From assembly GCF_005404815.1 (NCBI RefSeq), contig NZ_BJDF01000019.1, positions 1-64,000 of the forward strand: DNA of 64,000 nt, given 5' to 3'. Below the pieces are notes generated by a model. It did not search any database. It had not been told where the DNA came from and worked only from the letters and a program-made list of their open reading frames with translations. The DNA is from Companilactobacillus huachuanensis. GTDB taxonomy: Bacteria > Bacillota > Bacilli > Lactobacillales > Lactobacillaceae. Each line of letters begins with the position of its first letter. Positions within the stretch are counted from its first letter, which is position 1. This document shows positions 51,160 through 59,302 of this stretch, piece by piece. The position numbers were made by a program, and so were the translations under genes.

Positions 51160-51833
51160 TAATTATTCACCTTTACTTGATAATTGATTATTGATTGAAA
51201 TAGTTTCAGTCCATCATCAGATCCAAGAATTTTTTCAATCGCACGCTCTGGATGGGGCATCATGCCTAGGACATTCTTTTGTTTATTAGTTACGCCGGCA
51301 ATATGTTCCACACTGCCGTTAACATTTTCAAGATACTTGAAAACTATTTGATTATTAGCTTCCAATTCAGATAAAGTTTTGTCATCACAGTAGTAGCGAC
51401 CTTCTCCGTGAGCAATTGGAATATTGATAATTTCATTTTTTGAATATCCATTAGTAAAAGCTGTTTCATTATTGACAACTCTTAAGGCCACTGTTTCACA
51501 GATAAAGCGACTCTGTCCGTTTTGAATCAAAGCCCCTGGTAATAGGCCTAATTCAGTCAAAATTTGGAATCCATTACAAATGCCGAGGACAATCTTGCCT
51601 TCGTTAGCAAACCGAATAATTTCTTTTACAATTGGAGCGTGAACAGCAATCGCACCACTGCGCAAATAATCGCCGTAAGAAAAGCCACCAGGAATCAACA
51701 CACCATCAAAGCCCTCTAGACTTTGAGCACGATAGTCAACGAGTTCGACCTGTTGTTCGATACCATCACGAACAGCATAATACAGGTCCATATCACAATT
51801 AGAACCGGGAAAATTGATGACGGCAAATTTCAT
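51159..51833 (-). CDS. purQ: FGAM synthase glutaminase subunit PurQ
   Basis: PurQ supplies ammonia from glutamine to PurL. The 224-residue class I amidotransferase has the nucleophile Cys in LGICNGFQ, the [13 protein letters not shown] motif and the His/Glu pair in MMPHPERA. It follows purS with no gap and overlaps purL by one base. Confidence 0.98.
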   Translation of the reverse strand: MKFAVINFPGSNCDMDLYYAVRDGIEQQVELVDYRAQSLEGFDGVLIPGGFSYGDYLRSGAIAVHAPIVKEIIRFANEGKIVLGICNGFQILTELGLLPGALIQNGQSRFICETVALRVVNNETAFTNGYSKNEIINIPIAHGEGRYYCDDKTLSELEANNQIVFKYLENVNGSVEHIAGVTNKQKNVLGMMPHPERAIEKILGSDDGLKLFQSIINYQVKVNN

Positions 51834-52082
51834 TTATTCGGCCTCCATAATTTCATAGCGATAAGTTTCAATATTGGGATTGGCTAAAAGATCATCACAG
51901 ATAGCGTCAACGTCTTTCTCAAAGTCAGAATAATCATCGGCAAAACGCAATTCAAAATATTTACCCATGCCAACATTTTCAACTTTGTTGTAACCCATAG
52001 AATGGATAGCCGATTTAATTGCTTCACCTTGAGCGTCTAATACGGAATCTTTTAGAGTGACATACACTTTAACTAATTTCAT
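51834..52082 (-). CDS. purS: FGAM synthase accessory subunit PurS
   Basis: PurS is the small dimeric bridge between PurL and PurQ. The 82-residue protein shows VYVTLKDSVLDAQGEAIKSA and GKYFELRF, full family length. It lies between purC and purQ. Confidence 0.97.
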   Translation of the reverse strand: MKLVKVYVTLKDSVLDAQGEAIKSAIHSMGYNKVENVGMGKYFELRFADDYSDFEKDVDAICDDLLANPNIETYRYEIMEAE

Positions 52083-52091
52083 AATTTTCTC

Positions 52092-52799
52092 CTATTTGTC
52101 TTGTAGTCGTTGTAAGACTGTTTGATAAGTTTCTACTAAGTCGCCTTCGTGCTTGCGAAAAACATCTTTGTCCATAGAATGATGATCATTCTTGTTCCAA
52201 ATTCGACAATTATCCGGTGAAAATTCATCAACCAGAATAATTTTCCCGTTGTATTTACCAAATTCCAATTTGAAATCTACGAGGTCAAAACCGGCATTGT
52301 CAAAAAACGGAATTAACAATTGATTGATTTTTAAGGTCTCTTGTTTGATATATTCAATATCATTTTTATCAGCAATTCCTAAAGCATGAATTTGGGATTC
52401 ATTGATAACAGGATCATCCAAAGCATCACTCTTGTAATAAAATTCGATGATTGGTTCTACCAGCCTTTGACCTTCTTCGATTTGAAACTTGCGTACCAAA
52501 GATCCAGAAGTAATATTTCTTAAAACAACTTCTAATGGAAATACTTGAGTTTTCTTAACCAATTGTTCATGATCTGAAAGGTTTTTGACCAAGTGAGTTT
52601 TAATACCATTTTCAATCAAATAATTAAAAACAATTTGTGAAATCTGACAATCTAGAACACCTTTTCCCGGTAAGATTTCCTTTTTCTTGCCATTCAATGC
52701 TGTAGCTTGATCTTTGTAAACAATCAAAACCTCATCGTCATTCTCTGCTTGGTACACATTCTTGGCCTTACCTGTATAGAGCAAATTATCTTCTGTCAT
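52092..52799 (-). CDS. purC: SAICAR synthase
   Basis: PurC joins CAIR and aspartate. The 235-residue protein begins MTEDNLLYTGKAKNVYQ and has VEVVLRNITSGSL-like PLEVVLRNITSGS and VDEFSPDNCRIW. The upstream in-frame extension lies in purK and is rejected. Its ribosome binding site (GGGATGTG) overlaps the purK end. Confidence 0.97.
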   Translation of the reverse strand: MTEDNLLYTGKAKNVYQAENDDEVLIVYKDQATALNGKKKEILPGKGVLDCQISQIVFNYLIENGIKTHLVKNLSDHEQLVKKTQVFPLEVVLRNITSGSLVRKFQIEEGQRLVEPIIEFYYKSDALDDPVINESQIHALGIADKNDIEYIKQETLKINQLLIPFFDNAGFDLVDFKLEFGKYNGKIILVDEFSPDNCRIWNKNDHHSMDKDVFRKHEGDLVETYQTVLQRLQDK

Positions 52800-52803
52800 A
52801 AAT

Positions 52804-53946
52804 TTACACATCCCAAATTGAATTATTTTCAATATCTTGTTTTGTATCTTGTAAATCATCACTCAAAATCGTGATATGACCCATTTTGCGATTATTCTTA
52901 ACACTATCTTTGCCATAATCGTGGAAATGCCATTCTGGATGTCCAGATAATTCATTCTTGGCATTTTCTAAGTGTTGTCCGAGTAAATTAACCATTGCAG
53001 CAGGTTTCAGCAACTCGATCTTTGGCATGGCCAGATTACAAATACCACGGATATGAGCATCAAATTGTGAAATATTACATGCCTCAATTGTTAAATGTCC
53101 GGAGTTATGTGGACGAGGAGCAATTTCGTTGACGAAAACTTCATCCGTCTCTGAAATGAAAAATTCAATACACATCGTTCCGACCAACTCAAGTTTTTTA
53201 GCTAACGTCTCACCAACTTGATAAATATGTTGTTCAGATTTTTCACTAATATTTGCTGGACACGTACTGAGATGCAAAATATTGTGACGATGAATATTTT
53301 CAATAACTGGAAAAATCGATGTTTCGCCCTGACTATTAGCTGATACGATTACCGAAACTTCTTTTTTTAAGTTAATTTTCTTTTCCAACATACAAGGGCC
53401 ATCCATTAACAGCTTCTCGATGTCGGCATAACAGGCCTGCTCAGGATCCTCAATTAATATTTGACCTTTACCGTCATATCCGCCTCGAATGGTCTTCAAG
53501 ATTACTGGAGCACCCAATTTTTCAACACCGCGATGATATTCAAAAATATTGGTAATTTCAACGTGAGGAACAACTTTAAAACCACTAGCTTCGATAAAAT
53601 TCTTTTCAGAGACCCGGTTTTGTGTTTCTTTCAAAGCTTTCGTACCTTGTGGAACTTGAGTATATTTTTTAACTTCATTAATGGCATTAGCATCAACATT
53701 TTCGAACTCGTATGTTAAAACATCACATTGCTTTGCCAATTCGATCAATTTATCAAGATCGTCATATTCAGCAACTATTTGACTATCCGACACTTGAGCC
53801 GCCGAACAATTTTCCTGTGGATCCAAAATGATAACCTTATAGCCCATTTCTTTAGCTGAAAATGACATCATCTGGCCTAATTGACCACCACCGATAATGC
53901 CAATTGTTGCCCCTGGCAGTAATGTATTATCCAATGTCTTTCCCAC
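52804..53946 (-). CDS. purK: N5-carboxyaminoimidazole ribonucleotide synthase
   Basis: PurK makes N5-CAIR from AIR, bicarbonate and ATP. The 380-residue ATP-grasp protein has IGIIGGGQLGQMM at the N-terminus, KTIRGGYDGKGQ and NEIAPRPHNSGH. It overlaps purE by 20 bases. Confidence 0.97.
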   Translation of the reverse strand: MGKTLDNTLLPGATIGIIGGGQLGQMMSFSAKEMGYKVIILDPQENCSAAQVSDSQIVAEYDDLDKLIELAKQCDVLTYEFENVDANAINEVKKYTQVPQGTKALKETQNRVSEKNFIEASGFKVVPHVEITNIFEYHRGVEKLGAPVILKTIRGGYDGKGQILIEDPEQACYADIEKLLMDGPCMLEKKINLKKEVSVIVSANSQGETSIFPVIENIHRHNILHLSTCPANISEKSEQHIYQVGETLAKKLELVGTMCIEFFISETDEVFVNEIAPRPHNSGHLTIEACNISQFDAHIRGICNLAMPKIELLKPAAMVNLLGQHLENAKNELSGHPEWHFHDYGKDSVKNNRKMGHITILSDDLQDTKQDIENNSIWDV

Positions 53947-54409
53947 TTTCTACTGACTTATCGTGCATTGCTTGAACATAACTTGCTAAATTATTTTGAT
54001 AAGTCGGGTTATTTAATGCACAAATCTTTGTAGCAAGAATAGCGGCATTTTTTGCACCAGCCTCACCGATGGAAACTGTTGCAACTGGAACACCAGCCGG
54101 CATTTGAACAATTGATAGTAGCGAATCCATTCCTTTAAGATACTTTGAAGGAACTGGAACACCAATTACTGGCAAACTTGTTGAAGCTGCAATCATTCCC
54201 GGCAAATGGGCCGCACCCCCAGCTCCAGCTATGATGACCTGATAATTTTCATGAGCATGATTGGCAAAATCCAACATCTCATGTGGCATTCGATGTGCCG
54301 AAATTACTTTTGTTTCAAAGCTAACTCCCAGTTCATTCAAAACATCGACTGTATTCTGCATGATCTTCAAATCAGAAATTGAACCCATAACTATTGCTAC
54401 GTTGTGCAT
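53927..54409 (-). CDS. purE: N5-carboxyaminoimidazole ribonucleotide mutase
   Basis: PurE rearranges N5-CAIR to CAIR. The 160-residue class I protein begins MHNVAIVMGSISDLKIM and has SAHRMPHEM, GAGGAAHLPGM and the VPVPSKYLKGMDSLLS segment. AGGTGG lies eight bases before the chosen ATG. First gene of the operon; promoter and PurBoxes lie upstream. Confidence 0.97.
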   Translation of the reverse strand: MHNVAIVMGSISDLKIMQNTVDVLNELGVSFETKVISAHRMPHEMLDFANHAHENYQVIIAGAGGAAHLPGMIAASTSLPVIGVPVPSKYLKGMDSLLSIVQMPAGVPVATVSIGEAGAKNAAILATKICALNNPTYQNNLASYVQAMHDKSVESGKDIG

Positions 54410-54442
54410 TACTTTTTCCACCTTTCTTGCTTTGGTATCCAA

Positions 54443-54471
54443 AGTTTATCAGGGATTGAAAATACTTTCAA
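54443..54471 (-). promoter_or_regulatory. pur operon promoter
   Basis: TTGAAA, 17 bases and TAAACT with a TG extension (TGATAAACT) on the minus strand, about 35 bases before the purE start. Confidence 0.75.
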
Positions 54472-54506
54472 TGCTAAATACGCATTTTATTCATTTATTT
54501 GAGTAT

Positions 54507-54519
54507 ATCGTTCGTATTT
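54507..54519 (-). promoter_or_regulatory. PurBox (PurR site), proximal
   Basis: AAATACGAACGAT on the minus strand matches AWWWCCGAACWWT at 11 of 13 positions. Its centre is about 77 bases upstream of the expected transcription start, the spacing reported for PurR-activated genes of Lactococcus. Confidence 0.65.
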
Positions 54520-54558
54520 ACCGTTTACATATTGTCTTTAATATTTATAAAAATATTA

Positions 54559-54571
54559 ATAGTTCGGATAT
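54559..54571 (-). promoter_or_regulatory. PurBox (PurR site), distal
   Basis: ATATCCGAACTAT on the minus strand is a perfect match to AWWWCCGAACWWT, in the same orientation as the proximal box, 52 bases further upstream. Confidence 0.75.
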
Positions 54572-54603
54572 AGCTATCAATTTATTTTTGAGGACAAAAA
54601 AAT

Positions 54604-54637
54604 AAGCGATATACATATAAAAATATGTATATCGCTT
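54604..54637 (-). terminator. Terminator after yneF
   Basis: AAGCGATATACATA and TATGTATATCGCTT pair perfectly (14 bp, six-base loop) and are followed on the minus strand by ATTTTTTTG. Confidence 0.85.
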
Positions 54638-54648
54638 AAATGACTTAA

Positions 54649-54870
54649 CTATTTGTCATTCTTTTGTGAATTCTTCATAGTATTCATTAATTGATTAAGC
54701 TTCTTTTGTGAAGGCTTTTGGCCCATTTGAGCCATCATTTGTCTGATCATATCAGCACTGATTGGTGGATTGTCCTGGAAGTATTTCTTCATGTACCATC
54801 TGGCAGCGAAGAAACCACCGACCAAGCCAACTAGTAAAGCTATAACGCCAACAACTATTGTAATTCCCAT
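54649..54870 (-). CDS. YneF family (UPF0154) small membrane protein
   Basis: A 73-residue protein with one N-terminal membrane segment (VVGVIALLVGLVGGFFAARW) and a basic cytosolic tail containing NPPISADMIRQMMAQMGQKPSQKK, the conserved family part. Function is unknown. AAGGGTG lies before the ATG. It stands between the pur operon and the DUF896 gene with its own terminator. Confidence 0.9.
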   Translation of the reverse strand: MGITIVVGVIALLVGLVGGFFAARWYMKKYFQDNPPISADMIRQMMAQMGQKPSQKKLNQLMNTMKNSQKNDK

Positions 54871-54932
54871 TTATGTTCTCACCCTTTCCATACACTTACT
54901 AATATTACAAAAAAAGTTAGACAATTGAAAGT

Positions 54933-55175
54933 CTAATCGTCACGTAATCCTTTTTTCCGCTGAATTTCGCGAACTTTTTCGGGAGTAACTTCTTTTCCTT
55001 CTTTATCATAAACCTGTGTCATCTCTAATTGTGACTTAAAAGCAGCCCGAAAGTTCTTCAAGTATTCTTTGCGCAATTGTGCTTGTTGATCTTCCTCTTC
55101 CTTAGTGATGGTACCGTCTTTAGCCTTGTGAGCCAATGCATTAATTTTTTTGAGCAATTCGTCTTGTTCGTTCAT
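54933..55175 (-). CDS. DUF896 (YnzC/UPF0291) family protein
   Basis: An 80-residue, highly charged helical protein with INALAHKAKDGTITKEEEDQQ and LRKEYLKNFRAAFKSQLE, the DUF896 signature. In Bacillus the homologue ynzC is LexA-controlled and next to lexA; here it is divergent from lexA and may share its SOS box. I chose the ATG giving MNEQDELLKK, downstream of GAGGGG. The function is not established. Confidence 0.9.
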   Translation of the reverse strand: MNEQDELLKKINALAHKAKDGTITKEEEDQQAQLRKEYLKNFRAAFKSQLEMTQVYDKEGKEVTPEKVREIQRKKGLRDD

Positions 55176-55199
55176 TATTTCAATTCCCCTCGATACAAT

Positions 55200-55213
55200 C
55201 GAACACTTGTTTG
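55200..55213. promoter_or_regulatory. LexA (SOS) box
   Basis: CGAACACTTGTTTG matches the Gram-positive SOS consensus CGAACRNRYGTTYC at most positions, with the GAAC-N4-GTTT palindrome intact. It overlaps the lexA -35 and lies 25 bases upstream of the divergent DUF896 gene start. Confidence 0.75.
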
Positions 55214-55239
55214 AAGTTGTATTCAAATTTTGATACAAT
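55211..55239 (+). promoter_or_regulatory. lexA promoter
   Basis: TTGAAG, 17 bases and TACAAT with a TG extension (TGATACAAT), ending 31 bases before the lexA ATG. The -35 is covered by the SOS box. Confidence 0.75.
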
Positions 55240-55270
55240 CTATTTAAGATATTAACAATGAGGTGTTCTA

Positions 55271-55894
55271 ATGTCAAAAGCTGAAGGCTCTAAACAGTCA
55301 CAAATTTTACAATGTATTTATGATTATTTAGATGAACATGGATATCCGCCAACTGTTAGAGAAATTTGCGAAGCTGTAGATCTCTCTTCAACGTCAACGG
55401 TTCATGGTCACCTATCTCGTCTGGAGAAAAAAGGATTCATCCAACGTGACCCCACAAAGCCCCGTGCCATTGAGCTTACAGGTGCAGGTCTTAATTCAAT
55501 TGGTATCAAATCCAAACAAATTCCTATTTTAGGTGCCGTTGCTGCTGGTCAACCTATTACTGCCGAAAGAAACCCTGATGGATATTTCCCAATTCCACCT
55601 GATCTTACTCGTGACTCTGGTGAATTATTCATGTTGGAAATTCACGGTGAAAGTATGATCAATGCTGGAATCTTTGATGGTGACCACGTCATCGTACATG
55701 AGCAAAACTTTGCTAATAATGGTGAAATCATCATTGCCATGACCGAAGATATTGAGTCTACATGTAAGAGATTCTATCAAGAAAACGGACATTACCGCCT
55801 GCAACCTGAAAACGATACAATGGATCCAATTATTTTAGATACAGTTGAAATTATTGGTAAAGTTGTTGGACTATATCGTTCACAAATATTTTAG
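55271..55894 (+). CDS. lexA: SOS repressor LexA
   Basis: LexA represses DNA-damage genes and cleaves itself when RecA is activated. The 207-residue protein has an N-terminal winged helix ([24 protein letters not shown]), the Ala92-Gly93 cleavage site in GAVAAGQP, catalytic Ser128 in HGESMI and Lys166 in TCKRF. The SOS box in its promoter indicates autoregulation. A terminator follows directly. Confidence 0.98.
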   Translation: MSKAEGSKQSQILQCIYDYLDEHGYPPTVREICEAVDLSSTSTVHGHLSRLEKKGFIQRDPTKPRAIELTGAGLNSIGIKSKQIPILGAVAAGQPITAERNPDGYFPIPPDLTRDSGELFMLEIHGESMINAGIFDGDHVIVHEQNFANNGEIIIAMTEDIESTCKRFYQENGHYRLQPENDTMDPIILDTVEIIGKVVGLYRSQIF

Positions 55895-55898
55895 AATT

Positions 55899-55927
55899 AA
55901 ACCATCTGAATTTTGGGTGGTTTTTTT
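55899..55927 (+). terminator. lexA terminator
   Basis: AACCATC and GGGTGGTT pair (one U-G) around a loop and are followed by TTTTTTT, five bases after the lexA stop. Confidence 0.75.
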
Positions 55928-55930
55928 GTT

Positions 55931-56112
55931 TGCCGTCTCCAGAGCTGAGAGTATTAACCTGCTATGCGGACCGGTCCGAGCCTGGGGAGCGGTCTCGGAC
56001 CTCGGTTTGAATCCTTGCACAAACCGCAAGTATCCAAACTCGCCCGGTGGTGTAACGGCTGAAGCCGTAACGCCACATCCACAGCCGGTTAATACTCTCA
56101 GCTCTTCCGACT
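55931..56112 (+). repeat. Core-only cloverleaf repeat copy R11
   Basis: Plus-oriented core with closing stem GAGCTGAGAGTATTAACC/GGTTAATACTCTCAGCTC, a perfect GGTCCGAG/CTCGGACC hairpin, GTTTGAATCCTTGC/GCAAGTATCCAAAC and GTGGTGTAACGGC/GCCGTAACGCCAC. Ends are GCCGTCTCC and CTTCCGACT. No long flanks. It fills the start of the 55895-56328 gap. Confidence 0.87.
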
Positions 56113-56254
56113 CATTTCTTTTCTTATATGCAGATAAATTAGCGATAAATTTTTGATTCTTAAATCAATCAATAAAAAAATACAATTTAATGTTGCCAAT
56201 TGACAATTTATCACAAATATTCGCATCAATTACATTTCAGAATTCAAAACAGGA

Positions 56255-56320
56255 TGAAACAAGCTGAATATAAAAACTATTGAATATTTTTCAGCTCTAT
56301 AGACAGGATGTACCTCACGT
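56255..56320. repeat. Possible degenerate repeat remnant (R16)
   Basis: AGCTGAATAT and ATATTTTTCAGCTCTATAGACAGGATGTA resemble the two ends of a cloverleaf core with the middle lost. The match is weak. The stretch 56113-56254 shows nothing recognisable. Confidence 0.35.
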
Positions 56321-56328
56321 ACTTCATC

Positions 56329-57498
56329 TTATCTATGTTTAATGACACGTACTCGATAAACTTCCTTGATTCCATCTAACGCAGCTATTAAAGCACTCTG
56401 GTCCTTTTCCTGCAAGTCATCTACGTCGATGATTGTATATGCCACTTTTTCCTTAGCCGCATTAGCCATATTTTCAATATTGATGCCTCTGTTGGCTATT
56501 TGTGTACTAATTTGTCCGACCATATTAGGTACATTTTGATGGATCACTGTGACTCGATACGCTGTTTCAAACGGAACTTGCATATTTGGCAAATTGACAC
56601 AGTGTGTTGTATCCCCTTCTTCAAGATAATTCATTACTGTATTAGCCCCTTGAACCGCCCCGTTTGTTTCAGCTTCCAATGTTGAGCCTCCGATATGGGG
56701 TGTGATAGTAATTTTTTCTTGGTCAGCAATAATTGGTTCACCAAAATCTGTACAATAGTGACTGATTTTTTGATTTCGGATAGCTTTAACGGCTGCTTTA
56801 TTATCAACAATACCGATTCTTGAATAGTTAAATAACACTGCACCATCTTTCATCTCAGTAATTTCTTTCGTACTTAATAAACCGATTGTTTCGTTATTCT
56901 TGGGCACATGAACGGTAACAAAATCAGCATTCTTAACTGCATTTTTAATTGAGTCTACTCGTTTCACACGATTATTGATTCTCCAAGCTGCATTGGCTGA
57001 CAAATATGGATCATAGCCGATAACTTTCATGCCCAATGATAGAGCTGCATTCGCAACCAATGAACCGACATTTCCTAAACCAATAACAGCTAAACGTTTA
57101 CCAGCTAATTCGGTCCCATTGAACTTGGTCTTATCCTTTTCAGTTCGCTGTGAAACGTCAGCTTCAGTGTGTTCATCTGAATAATTGTGGGCTTCAAATA
57201 AATTTCTGGCAGTCGCAATCATCAATGAAATTACTAGTTCTTTAACGGCATTGGCGTTGCTACCAGGAGTATTAAAAACGGCAATGCCCTTAGTAGTTGC
57301 GCGTCCCAAAGGTACATTATTGACACCAGCTCCTGCTCGCACAATTGTCTGTAAACTATCAGGTAATTCTGCTTGTAATAAATTGACTGATCGAATCAGA
57401 TAGGCATCTGGTTGGTCGGTTTGATTGATTTCAAAATCATCAGTAAAGGTATCTAATCCTGCCTGTGTGATTGCATTAAAAGTTTTTACTTCATACAT
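56329..57498 (-). CDS. serA: D-3-phosphoglycerate dehydrogenase
   Basis: SerA oxidises 3-phosphoglycerate to 3-phosphohydroxypyruvate, the first step of serine synthesis. The 389-residue protein has the NAD-binding GLGNVGSLVANAA, the RAGAGVNNVPL region, active-site HIGGSTLEAE and a C-terminal ACT domain (VTVIHQNVPNMVGQIS), the usual place for serine feedback. Its start shares one base with the serC stop, so the two are coupled. The attenuator-like leader before serC would control both. Confidence 0.95.
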   Translation of the reverse strand: MYEVKTFNAITQAGLDTFTDDFEINQTDQPDAYLIRSVNLLQAELPDSLQTIVRAGAGVNNVPLGRATTKGIAVFNTPGSNANAVKELVISLMIATARNLFEAHNYSDEHTEADVSQRTEKDKTKFNGTELAGKRLAVIGLGNVGSLVANAALSLGMKVIGYDPYLSANAAWRINNRVKRVDSIKNAVKNADFVTVHVPKNNETIGLLSTKEITEMKDGAVLFNYSRIGIVDNKAAVKAIRNQKISHYCTDFGEPIIADQEKITITPHIGGSTLEAETNGAVQGANTVMNYLEEGDTTHCVNLPNMQVPFETAYRVTVIHQNVPNMVGQISTQIANRGINIENMANAAKEKVAYTIIDVDDLQEKDQSALIAALDGIKEVYRVRVIKHR

Positions 57499-58583
57499 TA
57501 GTGTAGCCCCCTATAATCATTTTCAAATTTAGTTAGAAAGTCGACTAATTTCTCAACTCCCTCATATGGCATTGCATTGTACAAACTAGCGCGCATGCCG
57601 CCAACAGAACGATGTCCCTTAATATTTACTAAACCATTATCTGCCGCATCTGTTACCACCTGTTGATCAATTTCAGGATTGCCAGTGACGAAGACAACAT
57701 TAGTTAGTGATCGGTCTGCTTTGACAACTGGTGCTGTGAACAATTTCGAATTGTCTAAAAAATCGTATAGTAATCCTGATTTTTGACGATTACGACGCTC
57801 CATTTCGGAAATTCCACCTTGATCTTTTAGCCATTGAAGAACGAGACCAGCTGCGTAAATAGCAAAGACTGGTGGCGTGTTAAACATTGAATCCTTCTGG
57901 GCAAACAATTGATAGTCAACCATACTTGGTAAGTTATTAACTTTTCCGATTAAATCATTCCGGACAATGACAACTGTTAATCCGGCAATACCCAAGTTCT
58001 TCTGAGCACCTGCCATGATTGCACCAAATTTTTTTATATCGTATTCTTGGCCCATGAAATTAGATGACATATCACCAACTAATTCAGTCGTACCAGTCTC
58101 AGGAACATTAGTATAGGCAGTTCCTTCAATCGTATTGTTAGTTGTTATGTGCAAGTAATCGTATGTATCGGATGATAGAGTCTTTAATATTGGTAATCTA
58201 GTATAATGATCAGCCTTGGTCGAATCCAACACATCAACCTTTACACCAACTCTTTTGGCTTCATCACCTGCCCGATCAGCCCAGTGACCACTGTCCAGTA
58301 GTGCAATCTTATGATATTTATTGGCTAGATTAAGAGGAGCGGCGGTAAATTGTAAAGTACAACCACCTTGAAAGAAAAGCACTTGATAATTATCTGGAAT
58401 TTTTAATAAATCTCGCATATCACGTTGAGCCTTTTGGAAAATATTATCGAACAGAGCGGAACGATGAGAAATTTCCATAATACTCATCCCTGAATTTTTA
58501 TATGAAGGTAGGTCGGCCTTAATTTGTTGGATAACTTTGGCTGGCATTGTTGCGGGACCAGCTGCAAAATTGTAAATTGTCAT
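57498..58583 (-). CDS. serC: Phosphoserine aminotransferase
   Basis: SerC transaminates phosphohydroxypyruvate with glutamate to phosphoserine. The 361-residue PLP enzyme has YNFAAGPATMPA, NSGMSIMEISHRS, FQGGCTLQF and the PLP-Lys region MAGAQKNLGIAG. GGAGTGG lies before the ATG. It is the first structural gene of the serCA unit. No serB is present in the window. Confidence 0.96.
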   Translation of the reverse strand: MTIYNFAAGPATMPAKVIQQIKADLPSYKNSGMSIMEISHRSALFDNIFQKAQRDMRDLLKIPDNYQVLFFQGGCTLQFTAAPLNLANKYHKIALLDSGHWADRAGDEAKRVGVKVDVLDSTKADHYTRLPILKTLSSDTYDYLHITTNNTIEGTAYTNVPETGTTELVGDMSSNFMGQEYDIKKFGAIMAGAQKNLGIAGLTVVIVRNDLIGKVNNLPSMVDYQLFAQKDSMFNTPPVFAIYAAGLVLQWLKDQGGISEMERRNRQKSGLLYDFLDNSKLFTAPVVKADRSLTNVVFVTGNPEIDQQVVTDAADNGLVNIKGHRSVGGMRASLYNAMPYEGVEKLVDFLTKFENDYRGLH

Positions 58584-58649
58584 AATTTTCCACTCCTTGA
58601 ATTTTTAAGATAGACTGTTGCCTATTTTATTAGCTGAATATTGAAAGAC

Positions 58650-58682
58650 AAAAAAATTAAACTTTCAACCTTTAACTATTAG
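58650..58682 (-). repeat. Solo MITE-end remnant (R17)
   Basis: TTAAACTTTCAACCTTTAAC matches the terminal bases of the MITE right end but no core is near. It lies between the serCA attenuator and serC. It could be chance plus decay. Confidence 0.4.
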
Positions 58683-58691
58683 TAATTAGAT

Positions 58692-58783
58692 AAAAAAATC
58701 CCCACAGATTGGAGTCTGTGAGGAGTCAAATGTTCTAAGAATTAAACGACCTCACAGATGTATTTTTTTACATACATGAGGAT
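58692..58783 (-). promoter_or_regulatory. Attenuator-like leader of serC-serA
   Basis: On the minus strand four segments follow the leader peptide: 1 CCTCA (58781-58777), 2 TCTGTGAGG (58758-58750), 3 CCTCACAGA (58723-58715), 4 TCTGTGGGG (58708-58700), then seven U. Segments 1:2 can pair (CCTCA/TGAGG plus a TGTA/TACA inner stem), 2:3 pair perfectly over nine bases, 3:4 pair over nine bases as the terminator. The pairings exclude each other as in classic amino-acid attenuators. Control of serCA by serine is inferred. Confidence 0.7.
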
Positions 58784-58790
58784 TATCAGA

Positions 58791-58865
58791 TTAGCTAATA
58801 AGCCTACATGTATTCCGTGTAGACTTAGAGGAGACTGTTTGATTGTTTTGATTTAGTTTTTTCAT
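58791..58865 (-). CDS. Putative Ser-rich leader peptide of the serine operon
   Basis: A 24-residue frame starts with ATG nine bases after GGAGGAA and ends in TAA. The peptide is MKKLNQNNQTVSSKSTRNTC followed by RLIS. Five of 24 residues are Ser: codons 12, 13 and 15 (TCC, TCT, TCT) and the last codon AGC. A ribosome paused at the final AGC would cover the start of segment 1 and free segment 2. A 9-bp hairpin (AAGTCTACA/TGTAGGCTT) lies within the coding sequence. I have no homologue evidence. Confidence 0.6.
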   Translation of the reverse strand: MKKLNQNNQTVSSKSTRNTCRLIS

Positions 58866-58894
58866 ATTAAAATTCCTCCAATTAACTTAAAATT

Positions 58895-58922
58895 ACTTTA
58901 ACATTATTATTTTAATTGTCAA
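58895..58922 (-). promoter_or_regulatory. Promoter of the serCA leader
   Basis: TTGACA, 16 bases and TAAAGT with TG extension (TGTTAAAGT) on the minus strand, followed by GGAGG and the leader peptide. A MITE begins 26 bases upstream. Confidence 0.75.
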
Positions 58923-58947
58923 CTGAAATAAGGTATTATAATTTTAA

Positions 58948-59249
58948 CTAAAGGTTGAAAGGTGAAAAACTAATATAACCATTGTTGTCACAGGCTTAGA
59001 ACAAATTTATTTAAATACGCAGAAGTTTTCATTTTATTTGTACTGCCATGAAAAAATAAATTAGTTGGAAGAGCTGGCAGTATTCATTTGCAGCGAAAGT
59101 GGCGTTATTGCTTCAGCAATTACACCACCGGGCGAGTTGAAGATTCGCGGGTTTTGCGAGGCTTCAACCGAGGCTCGAACCGTTCCGCGCAGCATATGAA
59201 TACTGCCAGCTCTGGAAACGGCATACTTAACTAAACTTTCAATCTTTAG
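58948..59249 (-). repeat. Full-length cloverleaf MITE copy R12
   Basis: Ends are CTAAAGGTTGAAAG and CTTTCAATCTTTAG; ATTTTAAC flanks it on both sides (58941-58948, overlapping the terminal C, and 59250-59257). The closing stem reads GAGCTGGCAGTATTCA/TGAATACTGCCAGCTC, two base pairs changed on both arms relative to other copies. The third hairpin is shortened. It sits between the divergent serCA leader and the phosphatase gene. Confidence 0.9.
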
Positions 59250-59302
59250 ATTTTAACTGAAGTGTTAAATAATAAATCAAGTGAAACTTAAAGGAGCCAA
59301 AA

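Noticed and set aside
54410-54600. Purine riboswitch before purE
   Set aside because: No purine aptamer architecture or terminator lies between promoter and start; PurBoxes explain regulation.
58584-58930. T-box riboswitch before serC
   Set aside because: No conserved T-box sequence (AGGGTGGNACCGCG type) occurs; the region is better explained by leader peptide plus alternative hairpins.
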